Source: Carallia brachiata (lineage: Eukaryota > Streptophyta > Magnoliopsida > Malpighiales > Rhizophoraceae). Taken from it: 64,000 bases of DNA. The notes beneath the pieces are model-generated. The model searched no databases, was not told where the DNA came from, and saw only the letters and a program-made list of their open reading frames with translations. Positions 1 through 13,545 of this stretch are shown here, one piece after another. The DNA lies in the NCBI GenBank assembly GCA_021464245.1, contig JADCRB010000039.1, positions 743,618 through 807,617 of the forward strand, written 5' to 3'. Numbering within the stretch: the stretch's first letter is position 1; each line of letters begins with the position of its first letter. Made by a program: the position numbers and the translations under genes.

Positions 1-1049
1 AAAATATATGGGGCTTAGTTCTTTTTTGGCACACGAGTAGAGTTCAGAAACTCGAAGAGCAAAAATAAAAACTTGGTGCAATAACAGCTTAGGGCCAACA
101 ACATTGGCCAAAATCATCTTCTTGCAGTATATAAAGCTTAGTAGAATTAGTTGGGCCATGATGTCTCCCAGATTATGTTTGCTTATTCAACTGAAAAGTA
201 TAGAGGCTTGTGCAACTCCAATTGGTTTCTGTTAAGGTATTGCAAGTTAATTGAAGTGGAGTTGCAAAGCGTCTGAAATTAGCAAAATGGGTATTTTAGG
301 TGTTAACATTATATCAAATATTGTTTGGATAGAATCGTCTTGTACTTGGGTTGTAGTCCCTTTTTTTTTTGTAATGTTATTTTGTGGGAAAAACACATTT
401 AGTCATTTTGGTGATAAGGGAACACATTTGGTGCCCTTGCTCTTTGTGGAGGATTAGATTGTCATCTGATCTTTTGAATAAGCAATTTCAGCTAATTTCA
501 CTTTTTATGAATAAGACATTTTCCTGTCAACATAAATCATGGCATCAAAATTAGTTTTAATTGTTTGCATTTTTGTGGAGAGGGGAGAAAATTAATGCAA
601 TACTATAAAGAAGTTTGGGTGCTTTGGATTTGAATTTGTGTCAACATTAATATTTTGAAAAATTCTTTGCCGAAAGAAGATAATTTTGATAAAACTTTTA
701 TCTCAGGGGGTGATGTTAATATGCCAAACTAGGAGCCATTCATGTGCACAGAGTGGGCTGCACATCCCCGCTGAACATAAAACTTAATCTTTTAGCTGCA
801 CAATTTACTGGACGGCATTCTTGGTGATTTGTTTTGTTGGTGATTTACTGCACAATTCTTGGTGATGTTGGACTATGCATATGATTATTTATTAGAAGAC
901 ATACTTATCACAATGCTCTCATATGGAAATTCTTCCCGAAGTCATTACCTTTTAGCGAAGTACGTTGTATACTTATTCTGCTACAGGGTGAAGTACCGTG
1001 GCATATTTTCATTCTTGGTGATGAGTGAATTAGGGTAATGCTCTGCTGC
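1..1049 (+). other. Upstream region and 5' UTR intron of LRR gene
   Basis: No protein-coding exon is visible here. The sequence is T-rich like the introns that follow, and it ends in a good acceptor (a pyrimidine stretch and ctgctgcag at 1042-1050) just before the first coding exon of the LRR gene. I therefore read most of it as a 5' UTR intron, with the promoter and first non-coding exon in it or to the left of the window. The exact transcription start cannot be seen. Confidence 0.5.
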
Positions 1050-1056
1050 AGGTTTT

Positions 1057-1071
1057 ATGACATTTGATTGA
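1057..1071 (+). promoter_or_regulatory. Four-codon upstream ORF in LRR leader
   Basis: If splicing uses the acceptor at 1050, the leader contains an upstream ATG at 1057 that opens a four-codon frame (M-T-F-D) closed by TGA at 1069-1071. It ends 10 nt before the main ATG at 1082. Such a short uORF so close to the start could lower translation or require re-initiation. This is inference from position only. Confidence 0.35.
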
Positions 1072-1081
1072 TCGCAAGTTG

Positions 1082-4000
1082 ATGGGGGGAGCGTGTTCTA
1101 GGAAGCGAGATCAATTGAACAATGAAGATAATTTGCCAGGAGTTATTTCTGGAAGATACAGCAAAAGTGGAAGCTCAAAGTGGTTGGCAACCACTTTCTC
1201 TAGATCTTTCAGCGATTTACGGCAAGGCATTGGCAAATGTCCATCCCTCATGGAATTATGTGTTAAAAAAATATGTGAGGTATACTTTCTTCTGTATGAT
1301 GCCGGGTGAGGTTGCCAAACCATGTGTCTGGAGTGACTGATCTTTTATGCTTTTTACTTGAACAGGACATAGATAAATATAAGACATTTTCTATGCTTCC
1401 AAGGGACATAAGTCAGCAGATCTTTAATGAATTGGTGCATTCTCAACGTCTGAATGATGTCTATCTTGAAACTTTCCAAGATTGTGCTATACAGGTTAAT
1501 GGAAGCAAAATATTTGGCAACTACTTTTTTCTTTTTGTTTTTCCCCCGAAATTTTTTATGGCTATGTTGTCATTGGTTGTTGCTTATTGGCCTGGTTTGT
1601 AATGTTTCTATGTTGGTTTTGACAGGACATTCACTTAGGAGAATGCCTTGGAGTCAATGATAGTTGGATGGGCGTCATTTCTTCACAGGGAACATCTTTA
1701 CTTTCTGTGGATCTATCTGGTTCTGATGTCACTGATTCTGGACTTATACATCTTAAGGACTGCATGAACCTGCAAGCCTTGAACTTTAATTATTGTGAAC
1801 GTATTTCTGACCTTGGGCTTAATCAGATCAGTGGTATGCTTTCCTCTCATGCTCTTTTTTTTTTTTTTTTTGGTCATTTAATGGTTTGCTTGTGGTAGAT
1901 GCCAGTATCTAAAGTAAAGGGGGAAAAGAGGAGTGAACAAAAGCATTGGGACTTATGCAACGCTTCAAACTAAAACTGCTTGAGTTACATGATATGTCTG
2001 CTTTTGTTTTCTCATTTCTCTCATCCAATTGCCTGTTCATTCTGCTGGTCAAACTAAAAGTATGTGCTTCAATATTAGATTGCCTGGACTTTGTTATCAG
2101 CTCATTTATATTACTTGTCGTGCAATTCTAGTGGACCCACACAATACACAACAAACGAACTAGAAAAAAAAATCTTTTGTAATGAAAGAAATGAGTTAAA
2201 AATTGATGGCTATGCATAGTAAACGTATACTCTTCAATATTAGATTGCTTGGACTTTGTTATCAGCTCATTTATATTACTTGTCAATGCAATTCTAGCAG
2301 ATCCACACAATACAGAACAAACAAACAGGAAAAAAATTCTGTTGTAATAAAAGAAATTAGTTAAAAATTGATGTCTATACAAACTGATTGATGGTTTGGA
2401 ACAGCAAGAGAGAGAAAATGCTTGTCATATGAGCATGACTTTTTCATTCTTCTGGTCTATGTATCCAATGCCATATTAGATTGCATGGACCCTTTTATAA
2501 GCCCTATCGAGTTGGATGAATGTGTGACATGGAATAACATTTTAAGGGCATTGAGTAGCAGCATATATGGGATCTAAGGTTTGAAGGCACTGGTGTTTTA
2601 TTCTTATCCTCTATTTTTATTTCATGCATATTCAATATATTTTGGTCCCTTCTACAGCTACGTTTGGTGGTCATAACAATTTTTTGGTTCTGTTCTTTAC
2701 TAATTGAAGCTCCCATGTATATCCCTCCCCGGGCCTGTGGTACATCATAGGGTGTTGGGATTGCTTAAAACTTTTTCATCCAATTATACTGAGAGGACCT
2801 CTTTGTTCAACGTCTTGGCCTCTTTGATTTGGATTAGAAATTGTAATATCTTTGCCTAAAAATTATTTCTCTCTCTCTCTCTCTCTCTTTTCTTTTATGA
2901 TTTCAGAAAGTTAAATGGTGCCACCTTTTACAGCATTAGGGGTGGTCTCACAAATTGCATTGCATCAGATGTCAAATGACTGGTCATAGGTTCAATCCAA
3001 CTTGGGAAGGATTTATCGTTATGGCTTGTAAGACCTAGGGACTTTTGATGAGCGAGTTCAGAGACACAAGTGGTCAAGAGGCTGATAAGTGGCTGCCTAT
3101 CCAGCTTTGCTTCAAAACTTGAAAATTTTTGTGTCAGTCCAGTTTGTTTGGACTTTCTAAGTTTGGCCCATTACCTTTAATAAGGCCTAACCTCTTACTT
3201 TCCTTCCTAGTTAGCTTTCGGATCACAGGCTTACCAAATGTCATTATTGAGAAATAAATTTGAGAGAGTAAAATAGTTAGACAATATAATATCAAAATAA
3301 GAAGTTGATTGATACCATCATGACACTGAAATGAAAATTATTTCATTTCAATATGTTTGGTTATAAGATATGTTTGAGGCTTCTGAGAAATAAGCCACTA
3401 GTGGGAGCCAAAGTTAACTATTAGAAATTGCAATAGAGGGGATTAGGATGACATCCAGTCGTAGTGTGTCACAGGTCATGAGAAGTTTTCAGTCATAAAC
3501 ATATAGAGAGTTATTGGTCAAATCTTTTGCACTTTCTTCTTGGGATCTAACTCTTGTGTTTTTGTTGTACTGTGCCAACTGTTTAGTGTTTTCCTTAATA
3601 TTTTCCTTGAAGTTCTTCTCACGCTTTTTCCTTTATTTTTAACTGTTATATTGGTAGCTTGGTGCTGTTTGCGGTTTATGATTAGATTTTGTAATCAGGT
3701 TTCTGGTTTATACATTGTAGACCTTTCAAACTTGATAAGTTTAAGTTTTAGAAGAAACAACTCAATTACGGCACAGGGAATGAGTTCCTTTTCTGGCTTA
3801 GTCAACTTGGTCAAGTTGGATCTGGAGAGATGTCCTGGTATTGGTGGTGGACTTGTACACCTCAAGGGTATTTTTTCCTTTCCTTATGAAGCCATTGTTT
3901 AGTAGGGAAGCTTATAAATTTCTTACACCTAGAAATGCCCATTATTTCTTGATTCATACCTAAAACTACAGAATAGTAAGTGCTTTATATTTGTGTCTCT

Positions 4001-4665
4001 TGCTTGTGACCTGGCTTGGCTTCTTTATAGAAATGTAAAACAAAGTCTGAGTGGGAATGGTTTGTGTTTACTACAATTTGTTTTGTTAATGAAGTTGTTT
4101 ATTGTTGGCAGAAGGGCCTTATAAGCGCACGATTTTCATAATTATCTTTTCAAATGTAATTTTATTGTGTGTCATTTTTTCCATGGAACATTGCATTTCC
4201 GTGCCTGGTTCATGCACAATCATATGGATATACATGTGACATGCTCATACTACTTGAAGAAGTTCTTGTATGTAATTTGGGAATTTTTTTATCCCATATC
4301 CTTGAACCCCTCTAATGTGTGCATCATGTGTAACTCCCTTTATTCATCTTGCTGTGTTCTGTTCTAGATGCATGTATTAGCTGGCTTTACATGCAATTAC
4401 TGCTTTGTTCCAATTCTATTTGGAGCCTCTCCCTGCCCGCCCCCCCCTCCCCCCCAAAACCCACTTTTTAAAAAGAATTATCCATATAATTGACTATATG
4501 AAACCTTTGAGCTAATATGTTGCCCACCAGGGGCTATTTCACATGGGCTAATGTGTGTCATCGTCATCTATGGTGACTGCTTTTCAACAGGTTTGACAAA
4601 ATTGGAGTCTATTAATATCAAATGGTGTAATTGCATAACAGATGCTGATATCAAGCATCTATCTG

Positions 4666-4699
<34 letters not shown>

Positions 4700-7600
4700 G
4701 TAAGCCTTAATCCCAATAGGAGCCTGGTACTTTCATGAATAGCATTTGTATATTATAAATGTTGCATTACTTCTGTACATGTGGAGTTGCATGTTTGTAG
4801 CCATTGAAGAATAGTGTTCTTTAGTTTTAGTCAAATTGGCCAGCATGGCCTAAGAATAAAGTTCTTTGGACTCTGGTAACGGCCTGCAAGAATAATGCAT
4901 TCCTCTTAAAAACATATATTGGGATAAGCTTTTTTGACACCTATGGATCTCTTAGACATTCTAGTGTCAGAGTGGTGTCAGCTGGCAGAATACTCATCCA
5001 ATATTTGTTGCAGGGATGACAAACTTGAAAGGCTTACAAGTTTCCTGCAGTAAGGTTACAGATTTGGGTATTTCTTACTTAAAAGGTATTCTTTTTCCAT
5101 TTTATTTTGCATTATAAATCTTGTTGTTCCCTCCAATTCAGGGTTCATGATTTGCTTGATGAGTGAACAGAATGTGCATGCACAGATTTTAAAACTCTTA
5201 TAATGGAGTGTTTTCCTTGAATAAGCCTCTCAAGAGTTGTATTTATAGAGTACTAACATTTAACTATGCAAGATGACTCTTTTAGTGAACCATGATACAG
5301 CCAATATCAATTTGATACTTATATTGTGTACATGATACTAGTGTCCAGATTCTATTTATATTTCAAAGATGATCTCTAGCTCCTGCAGACCAGTGTCTTG
5401 AACTGTCCATGGGCTGTCCAAATCAGCAGTATGGGATGGTTTCTCCATTCTAAGTCTTGCTTCTTACTCATTTAAACGGGTGAGGTTAATTATTTCATTC
5501 TATGTTTCAGGTCTGCATAAGCTTAATCTACTCAACTTGGAGGGATGCCCTGTTACAGCTGCATGCTTGGAGTCCCTCTCAGGTATTCCATTCGGCTTTT
5601 GCGCATTTGTACCAATCACCAATGGCTTATTTAAATTAGCATCTATTTTAGCCACACGTATACAGATTAATTTTGGAATTTTGTTTTGATGATTGGTGGT
5701 GAGGTCTTTTAGGCACATTGTTGATCTTTGATGGTGAGGTTTTTTTTTTTATATATCAACAATTAGAGATGTGATGAGATTGTATAATGTGATTAATGTT
5801 TCTTAATAAATATGTTGTCTTGTGATCTTTTTGATGCTGCTTACATGGTTTTTGATGGTTCATAGATTATAAATGGCCTGAATCTGAAACTATCATTTTA
5901 AGGTTGGGTGTGACGTGAATTCTGCATTCTTCTGATTTTGTGCAGCTCTTTCTTCTCTATTATATCTGAATCTTAACAGATGCCAACTCTCTGATGATGG
6001 ATGTGAGAAATTTTCCAGTAAGTTTCAAATTCCCTTCAGACATTGTCTTGGGGGTTTAAAGTAAATGTCAACACTTGCAACAACTGTTAAAGTAATTCAC
6101 ATCATGGTTTTTTATTTTATTTTATTTATTTATTTATTTATTTTCAGAGCTTGTTAAAATGAAAGTGTTGAATCTGGGCTTCAATGACATCACAGATGCT
6201 TGTTTGGTCCACCTGAAAGGTAGTTTCTCTTTATTTTTATTTTATTCAGTGCCAAAAATGTAAAGTTGATGTGGATTATCCCAAAAAAAAGAAAAGAATA
6301 GAACATAAGAAAGTATACAAAAAAAAAAAAAAAATCTGGAAGACATGGGGGGAAGATGTAAGATGGTAGAAGTTGTCCGCTTAAAATGAAACGGTGTGTT
6401 CCTTTTCAAACCATAAACTAGTGCTTCCTTGCCTTGAAAATAGCATACTACTCCTTTTTAGAAAATTTATGCAGTGCTAAGGGTTGAACTACATATGAAG
6501 TTATATCCTGCGTTATTGTCCATTGGCTCATCAATTCAATGGGCAACATCTCTAAAACCACATTCTGCTCACTAGATGCATGCATTTGAACAGAGATGGC
6601 TTAGAGAGAATTGCAGTTTTTTGTGGTGGTTGTAGTGTTCCTAAATTTTCCATGCAATTGAGCTCTGAAACTTCATTCCCTTCAATGTTATAAGAGAATT
6701 TATCTGGGGTTTTGATGGTCAGTTAATTTTGACTTTTGAATGATTATATAACATAAATGGCTGTAATATTTGCAAATAATGAGCATGCTTCATCCTGTCT
6801 TTATATAAATGGAGAATTTATCTTTTGATTAACTGAAGTCAATTTAATTTTGGCTCTTAAATGATTGTAATGTTATAGGTATAATGTTCACAAATTCTAA
6901 TCAGTTTCTGCTTTTCTTTTCTTTGCTGTTCTTATTTTTATTCATGTATCTTAATCAGGTTTGACAAATCTGGAAAGCTTGAACTTGGATTCATGTAGAA
7001 TTGGTGATGAAGGGCTCATTAATCTCACAGGTTCTCATCATTGTACTGACAAATAGTTTTTTTCCCCTGTTGTGCTTATTTTATTTTTATAAGTAGTCCG
7101 GTTAAAAGGTATCTGGCACTCTTGTTTTATGCATGGTTAAACATCAGAAGTCCACAAGCTGGACATGCGTTGTCACTAATGTGTAATGGGGATTGTAGTT
7201 ATTTTAGTTCTCTGTGCGATTGCATCTTCCATATCCAAAATGCTTCATAATATACGGAGTTGAAGAAATTGCTTTAGATGGGATAACTGCTGAAATATCT
7301 TGCATTTCTTCCTCTTAAACTTTAAAGTTCTGGATTTTGGTTGGTGAGGTTCTGGTATTGAAATTTGTCCGTGGATGGTAGACTAGTAGTTCAATTTGGC
7401 TTGTTGCCCATACTTTGCATCAGGTGCCTGGTTTCTCAACGTATCTTTCGTTCGTGCTCTCTCTCTCTCTCTCCCCTCCCTCCCCCCCCCCCCACCTTCT
7501 AATTTGGTCTTTTTATGTGTCATCGATAATAGCATCAAATATATTATTTTTCCAGCCTTTCTTGCTTACATCTTTTTAAGTTGTACTAATTTTTCTCTTA

Positions 7601-10600
7601 TTCGTTGGATTTTGTAGGCCTTCAGCATTTGAAATGTTTGGTGTTGTCAGATACTGCAGTTGGAAGCAGTGGTCTTTGCCACCTCTCTGGTTAGACATTT
7701 ACATGCTGATGAAATAATATGCATCGTTGGAACTATTATTCCATTATGGTTACTGATTGTGGTATAAATTCATTTCTTAGAGTCTTGATTATGTGGTTAC
7801 TTTTTTTTTTGTCCATTTCTTCAACCCTTATGACACCTCTGGTTGTCAACTTTGTTCAAGTTGGAATTTTTTGTGGTTGCTATTTGATTCATTCATCTAT
7901 TGTGATTTGGTTGGTGCATTTAATTTTTGTCTTTGAAATTTTGTGTGGATGATGCTTGAAGTCTTTTCAAGCTCGGTCTTTCTACGTGGAGGTCCTTTAA
8001 CAATCAGTTTGGTGTTTCAGAGTTGGGGAAAGTTATAATATGTTCTAGCAAAACTTTAGTCAGCCACAAAGCCCATGGGAGTCCAATTTGGATTTTGTTG
8101 GCTGTGATAATATGCATTGGCACAGCTCCTGATCTTATATATGACGCTACATTTAGCTGTGAAAAATCTGGTCTTGCCGAAATATTTGTTTTCCAAAGTG
8201 TATTTCTATTGTGCTCCTTTCAGTTCATTTCATTCTCTTAACGACAGCATGCTTCTTAATTTGGGATAAAAGATGAGTAAGCACTGTTTCTTTTTGCTAC
8301 ATGATAAAGGAGTAATCCATTTATTATCTGTGCAGCAAAGAGATTGCTGTACCTCTAGCCATAGGCAACTGTCTATGGGAACTGACTTTACTTGGTAGTT
8401 GGAACTTCCAATTTAAAGCTTTTCAGCAGAACCCAGATTCGCGAATTGAAAATATGATCTTCTGGATGAGTTCTTGAATTATTTAGTTGGAAATTTTTAC
8501 CTTGGGTGGAAATTTACAGATAAGACGGTGGCAGTAAGAATTAGGGTAATGATTATGATTTAGAAGAAAATCAAATTAAGAGCCATGGTAATTTGTTTGA
8601 TAAAATTCTATGTCAAAAAGCTGTCTTAAGATTTATTCAAAGAGGGGATATTGTTGTGAGATGCTTGTTGTGAAGTTGTTTATAATCTTCTGACCCTCCT
8701 ATCTATTTTATTATGGAATTTGAGATTCATGTCATTGTCCTGACCTAATCTCTTGGTTTTTCTTGGGTAGGTTTGACCAATCTGGAGAGTGTAAATCTTT
8801 CATTTACTATGGTGACAGATGGTGGTTTGAGAAAATTATCTGGTTTGTCTTCTCTTAAAATGCTTAATTTGGATGCCCGCCAAATTACAGATGCTGGACT
8901 CTCTGCACTTACTTGTAAGTGTAATTAGGTTACTCGTATTCTGCTTCCTCTCCCCTACACTACACCCCCTGGGGCCCCACCCAATCTTGTTTATCTTCAA
9001 TATCTCATTTACTATCTTTGAAGAGACTTGAAATTTCATATATTGAAGATATTTTATTTTGAAGTTATAGTTTTTGTAATTGAGTACCTTGTTTCTTCAG
9101 TGATGAAATTCAATTGGATAACAGTTGTATCTTTGAACTAAAATATAATTCATTTTTCAACCTCCCATAGTGAAGATAAAAAAAAAATGTTTGATAATGG
9201 TGTTTACTTACAGTGATGCTCAAGGGTTCTTTGCTGTTGTTGTTTCTGTTTTGATCTTGTGAACATCTTTTATCAAAAGTTCTGACTACATTAGTTCTTT
9301 TAGGGTTCACAATTTTTCTACATGAGCTCACTCCTGTTCAGTTTTGCAGTAGACAGGCATAGTTTGAGATAAGTTACATACTTTGTTTGGTGTGGGCAGG
9401 AAATTATGAGAACAGTGACCCTAATACCACAAACGATGTGTGCCTAATGTGAACTCCTGCTCTATTACGTTACGCCCATTCTGTGGTCTTTGTCTTAAAG
9501 TGGAAAAGGAACAAGCTAATTCAAAAATTGAAGAATTAAGTCATGGTAGTTTTCGTACTTCTTTTAGAAAAGAAAAATAGAGATGGGAGTTTTCATACAG
9601 TTTGTTGAATACTAATGAAGTAACTCTACAACAAGTGAAAGCATCTTTCTTCCACCTGTGCTAGGCTTCCTCTGCTACAGTTAGTTCTTCCATGAAACAA
9701 AAGTTTATTTAAATTGTCTCATAACAATGGTGAGTCAAGGACATGTTGGCCAATAGATTTCACATGTTTGCTTTCTTCAACAAAAGTTTCTTCTATCTGT
9801 GTCTATTTGTCCAGCTAGAGCAAAGAAACTATTAGATATATTTGGTTTTCTTTAAGTCATACTGGTTTGTGTTAACTGATTGGTTATTTGAGCTAAAAAA
9901 AATCTTGGAATGAAGAGAAGGGTGCTTATTGTCTGGGATGGGAAGAGAAGAAATCAACTGTTGTAGAGGACAGACACCGTAAAGCTAAAGTGAAATGCTG
10001 GTTGAATTTTCATAATTTGAACATTGGACTGTACTTCTGTGGCAATTGGATGAGAAGATATAGAATTGTTTTGATATATTGGTATTCAATGTATTTAATT
10101 TTCATGATGCATGTGATTATTTCAGAGTGACATTCTTATATCAGTACTGTGATTTTTAAATAGGGCGTCTCTATAGACATCAATTGGTGAAACACGATTA
10201 TTAATTATGCAAACTTTTTGTTTTGGCTGCATGAAGCAAATTATTTCTCTCTGAAATTTTCATTTCATAAATGTCTTTCAGTATTCTGATTATCAGATGC
10301 AGTCAGCTTTCTGTATGATGGTGCTCCTATGCAGGTTTGACTGGATTGACTCATCTGGATCTTTTTGGAGCTCGTATTACAGATGCGGGAACCAACTATT
10401 TGCGAAGTATGTTTTACAATGTCATCACTAGTAGAAAATAAAAAAATGTCAATTCATTTTTTATTTAGAATGCATGATTACCACCCATCATATTGTGCTG
10501 AAATGTACGTTACAAAGCATCTCACAAAACTACATATTCCTTGAGAACTGTCTGAGGAATTTTTTTTTTTTTTTGGTCTGCCAACGCAGTTTCTCTCCTG

Positions 10601-11559
10601 ATGGTTTGGCATTACCAGTAATCAGGCATAGATGATGATGTTTTTTTTAAAAAATAAAAAGTAAAAAATAAAAAATAACATTCCTTATCTGCAAGAAAGT
10701 CATTCAATAGTGGTTACTTCTTTATTATTACATTTTTAGCTGATTCTGCTTCAATCTTGTCTCTTTCCCTGCCTTTTGCTTCTGATCTTCAGTTGCTTGT
10801 ATCTTATGTAGATTTTAAGAATCTTCAGTCGTTGGAAATATGTGGTGGAGGATTGACCGATGCTGGCGTAAAGAACATAAAAGATCTAACGTCTCTGTCA
10901 CTGCTGAATCTGTCCCAGAACTGCAATCTTACAGATAAAACATTGGAATTGATTTCTGGTATGTATTTGAGGAAATGAGTTAGACCCATTGTATTCCAGT
11001 GTAAAATATGGAATCCAAATAGGTACAATGTTAATCCAGATTTCAGCCTGCTGATTCGTCATTAACTGTTTTCAGAGTCAGTCTGTCTATGAATCTTTAA
11101 TTCAACTTTAGTTCTTTGTTCGGTTGTTAATGAAACCTTTTTAGTAGCAATATGCACACCAACCCCCCCCCCCCCCCCATGCGCGAAAAAAAAAAAAAGA
11201 AAAAAGAAGGCTTTACAGAAAACATGATTTTGATGTGATTATGCAAGCTTTGATTGTGGATTCATTTATACTTATATTCTTCATGGCTTGATTTCCAGCT
11301 TAGAATTTGATGGTTTGTAGATGACCTCTGGTTTGAAGAATCTTTGGTAATTATATGTTTGGTTATGAATGCAGGGTTGACAGCACTTGTCTCTTTGAAT
11401 GTTTCGAATTCTCGAATAACCAGCTCAGGTTTACGGCATTTAAAGCCATTGAAAAGCTTAAAATCTCTGACCTTGGAGTCTTGCAAGGTGACTGCTGGTG
11501 ACATTAGGAAGCTCCAATCAACCGACCTTCCCAATCTCATAAGCTTCCGCCCTGAATAG
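1082..11559 (+). CDS. Leucine-rich repeat (RNI-like) protein, 15 exons
   Basis: I read a 578-residue protein from exons 1082-1279, 1366-1494, 1626-1833, 3721-3867, 4591-4665, 5014-5085, 5511-5582, 5946-6017, 6148-6219, 6959-7030, 7618-7689, 8771-8914, 10335-10406, 10812-10958 and 11375-11559; the phases agree throughout. The N-terminus begins MGGACSRKR, a plausible myristoylation/palmitoylation signal. An F-box-like stretch (LPRDISQQIFNELV) follows, then about 17 cysteine-containing-type LRRs of about 24 residues up to the C-terminal FRPE. Most LRR exons are exactly 72 nt in phase 1, one repeat each; exons at 8771 and 10812 hold two. Length and start resemble Arabidopsis At1g15740 (about 585 aa, recalled), whose function is not established. 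LRRs usually bind proteins; a membrane-attached or ubiquitin-ligase adaptor role is only inferred. The boundary at 3721 is the least certain. The next gene matches At1g15730, which supports orthology by synteny. Confidence 0.9.
2067..2385 (+). repeat. Tandem duplication of about 165 bp in LRR intron 3
   Basis: Two diverged copies sit head to tail, the first starting at 2067 and the second at 2232. They share cttcaatattagattg and the later ggactttgttatcagctc. A third, partial echo (atattagattgcatggac) lies near 2473. The copies differ by scattered substitutions and small indels, so the duplication is not recent. Confidence 0.8.
4668..4698 (+). repeat. (CT)n microsatellite abutting a splice donor
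   Basis: About 15 CT units begin 2 nt inside intron 5 of the LRR gene, so the donor reads GTACTCTC instead of the usual GTAAGT-like sequence. Confidence 0.9.
7457..7493 (+). repeat. (CT)n and poly-C tract in LRR intron
   Basis: A CT microsatellite runs into a C-rich stretch that ends in 12 consecutive C. Similar C-rich runs occur in the same gene at 4439-4457 and 11164-11179, the last followed by a poly-A stretch. These are low-complexity intron sequences without other content. Confidence 0.85.
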
Positions 11560-12402
11560 ATGGGAGGTATCATCAGATAATGCTGTAAATAGCTATGTTC
11601 TTATGAAGGAAGAGCAGCCATTACATATAAAAAAACATCATGTTGCAAATCTTCTGTTGTAAATATGGGTAAGACTTGCAGTCGATTAAGGTGGGCTAGA
11701 TATCTTTTTGCTTTGTGTGAAGCTATCTTTCATACTGTTTAAGTATGAAAGAAATTGTATGCAAGCTTCCTGGGCAAGTCTTCAATGTTACTTGGGAGTG
11801 TAAATAGGATATTGAAAGCACTATGTATATATATGTATGCTTATACGGTCTCGGGGTTGATTTATAGACATGTTATGCATTGGATATTTAAATCATGTTC
11901 AGACCAATTTCACAAAGGGTCCGTTTGTGTGTTGGGAAAAATGAAATTCTGGAATATTATTTACTGAACATAATGAAATCTTGGAATATTATTTTATGTT
12001 TCGTTGTGGTACTGAAAATATCTTTCTGTATTTGATGAAATTTTGTAAAATAAAATATGAAAATTAAAAGTAGTTAAAATTAAATAATGAATATGCAGAA
12101 CACATGTCCAAGAAGGAAGATCCGTAATTATGGAAGACCAGAACAAGTGAAGAAAATTAAATCCATACCATAACAGATGTTTGCAGCTTGAAACGGATCG
12201 AAACAATGGGAGTTCTTGAAAATTACAAATAATCAACACCAAATCAAACAAAAAAATACAACAAATGCGTAAATAAGAAGAAAATCCAGAGGAACGAAAA
12301 GAAAAATGACAAGGAGAGGAAGTACAGGAATTAGGCTAGGGTTTGGAGCTTGGTAAACTTGATATGATTTGGCGGTTGAAAAAGCAATTGAAAAGAGATT
12401 AA
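11560..12402 (+). other. 3' UTR of LRR gene and intergenic DNA
   Basis: The first few hundred bases after the stop codon are probably the 3' UTR, but no strong AATAAA signal stands out. Beyond about 11950 the DNA is AT-rich and shows no gene. It leads into the copia fragment on the opposite strand. Confidence 0.5.
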
Positions 12403-13545
12403 TTAAAAGAACTTGGCAAAGTCCTTGTGTAAACCATCATTAGTAGCAATAAATAAGATGTCATCAACATATATTTGAAAAATTAACAAATCTTTATCTC
12501 TACTCTTTATAAAAAGAGTAGTATCAACTTTATTTTTTATGAAGCCTTGTTCAACTAAAAAAGTACTTAATCTCTCATACCAAACTTTAAGAGCTTGCTT
12601 AAATCTATATAAGACTTTTGAAAGTTTGAATATATGATTCGGAAACTCTCCACCTTCAAAGACGAGTGATTGATCAACATACACTTTCTTATTGATGTAG
12701 CCATTGAGGAAAGCGCTCTTCACGTCAATTTGATATAACGTAAAATGCATATACGATGCAAATGCAAGAAGTATCCTAATGCCCTCTATCCTAATGACCG
12801 GGCAAAAGTCTCATCATAATCTATCCCCTCTTCTTGATTGTAGCATTTGGCAACTAACCTTCTTTGTTTCTCATAATTTGGCTACTTTTATCTAAGTTAT
12901 TCCTAAAAACCCACTTAGCACCTATAATAACATGATTTCTAGGTTTAGGTACTAAAGTCCACACCTTATTCTTCTCAAACTAGTTGAGTTCTTCCTTTAT
13001 AGCCTCTACCAATGATTGGTCAGCTAAGGCTTCTTCTACATGCTTAGGCTCTAATTGTGACACAAGTGCTGATAAAGTGCTTGTGTTCCTAGATGCAAAA
13101 CAAGTACGCATGGGTTAAAAAATATTACCAATTATTTGTTATTGAAAGGTCTTTACATCATACTTCTACTCTCTTAGAACTCTATGAACGACATTTTTCA
13201 TACTATCTTGTGGAAGACTTGATTCATTCACTTTAGGTTGACCTATCTGATCATTAGGTTGACCTGTCTGTTTCTGTAATTGATCTCCTGGACTATGCGA
13301 TTGACCAACTGTACTGTCTGGCCGAGCAGGAGAGTTGTTGGGTTGACTTGAAGCTCCAGACTGCTCTTTTGATTGTTTTTACTCTTTTCCTTCATTTGTG
13401 CCTACAAAAACATCAACCTCATTATTTCTTAGAGAGTAGGGGTTAATCACATCAAATACAACATGCATAGAATTTTCAACCACATGAGTCTTTTTATTAT
13501 AGACTCGATATGCTCGACTAGTAAGGAGTCTTGAGGCTACTAAGG
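12403..13545 (-). pseudogene. Ty1/copia pol fragment (integrase end and RT)
   Basis: On the minus strand the end of a copia integrase (RAYRVYNKKTHVVEN near 13500), a Ser/Gln/Pro-rich linker, and the start of reverse transcriptase (ARLVAKCYNQEEGIDYDETF near 12830) can be read in shifting frames. An open stretch at 12750-12403 follows with the RT motifs QIDVKSAFLNG and YVDDI. RNase H and both LTRs are missing, and stops and frameshifts interrupt the reading. It is a dead fragment. Its upstream edge (about 13540) abuts a gag-like sequence of a different retroelement lineage, so the junction marks a truncation or nested insertion. Confidence 0.85.

Noticed and set aside
2940..3030. ggttcaatcc-like B-box near 2981 and similar tRNA-like pieces near 32840 and 39400 as possible SINEs.
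   Set aside because: Matching A boxes, A-rich tails and target duplications are missing, so the evidence is too thin.
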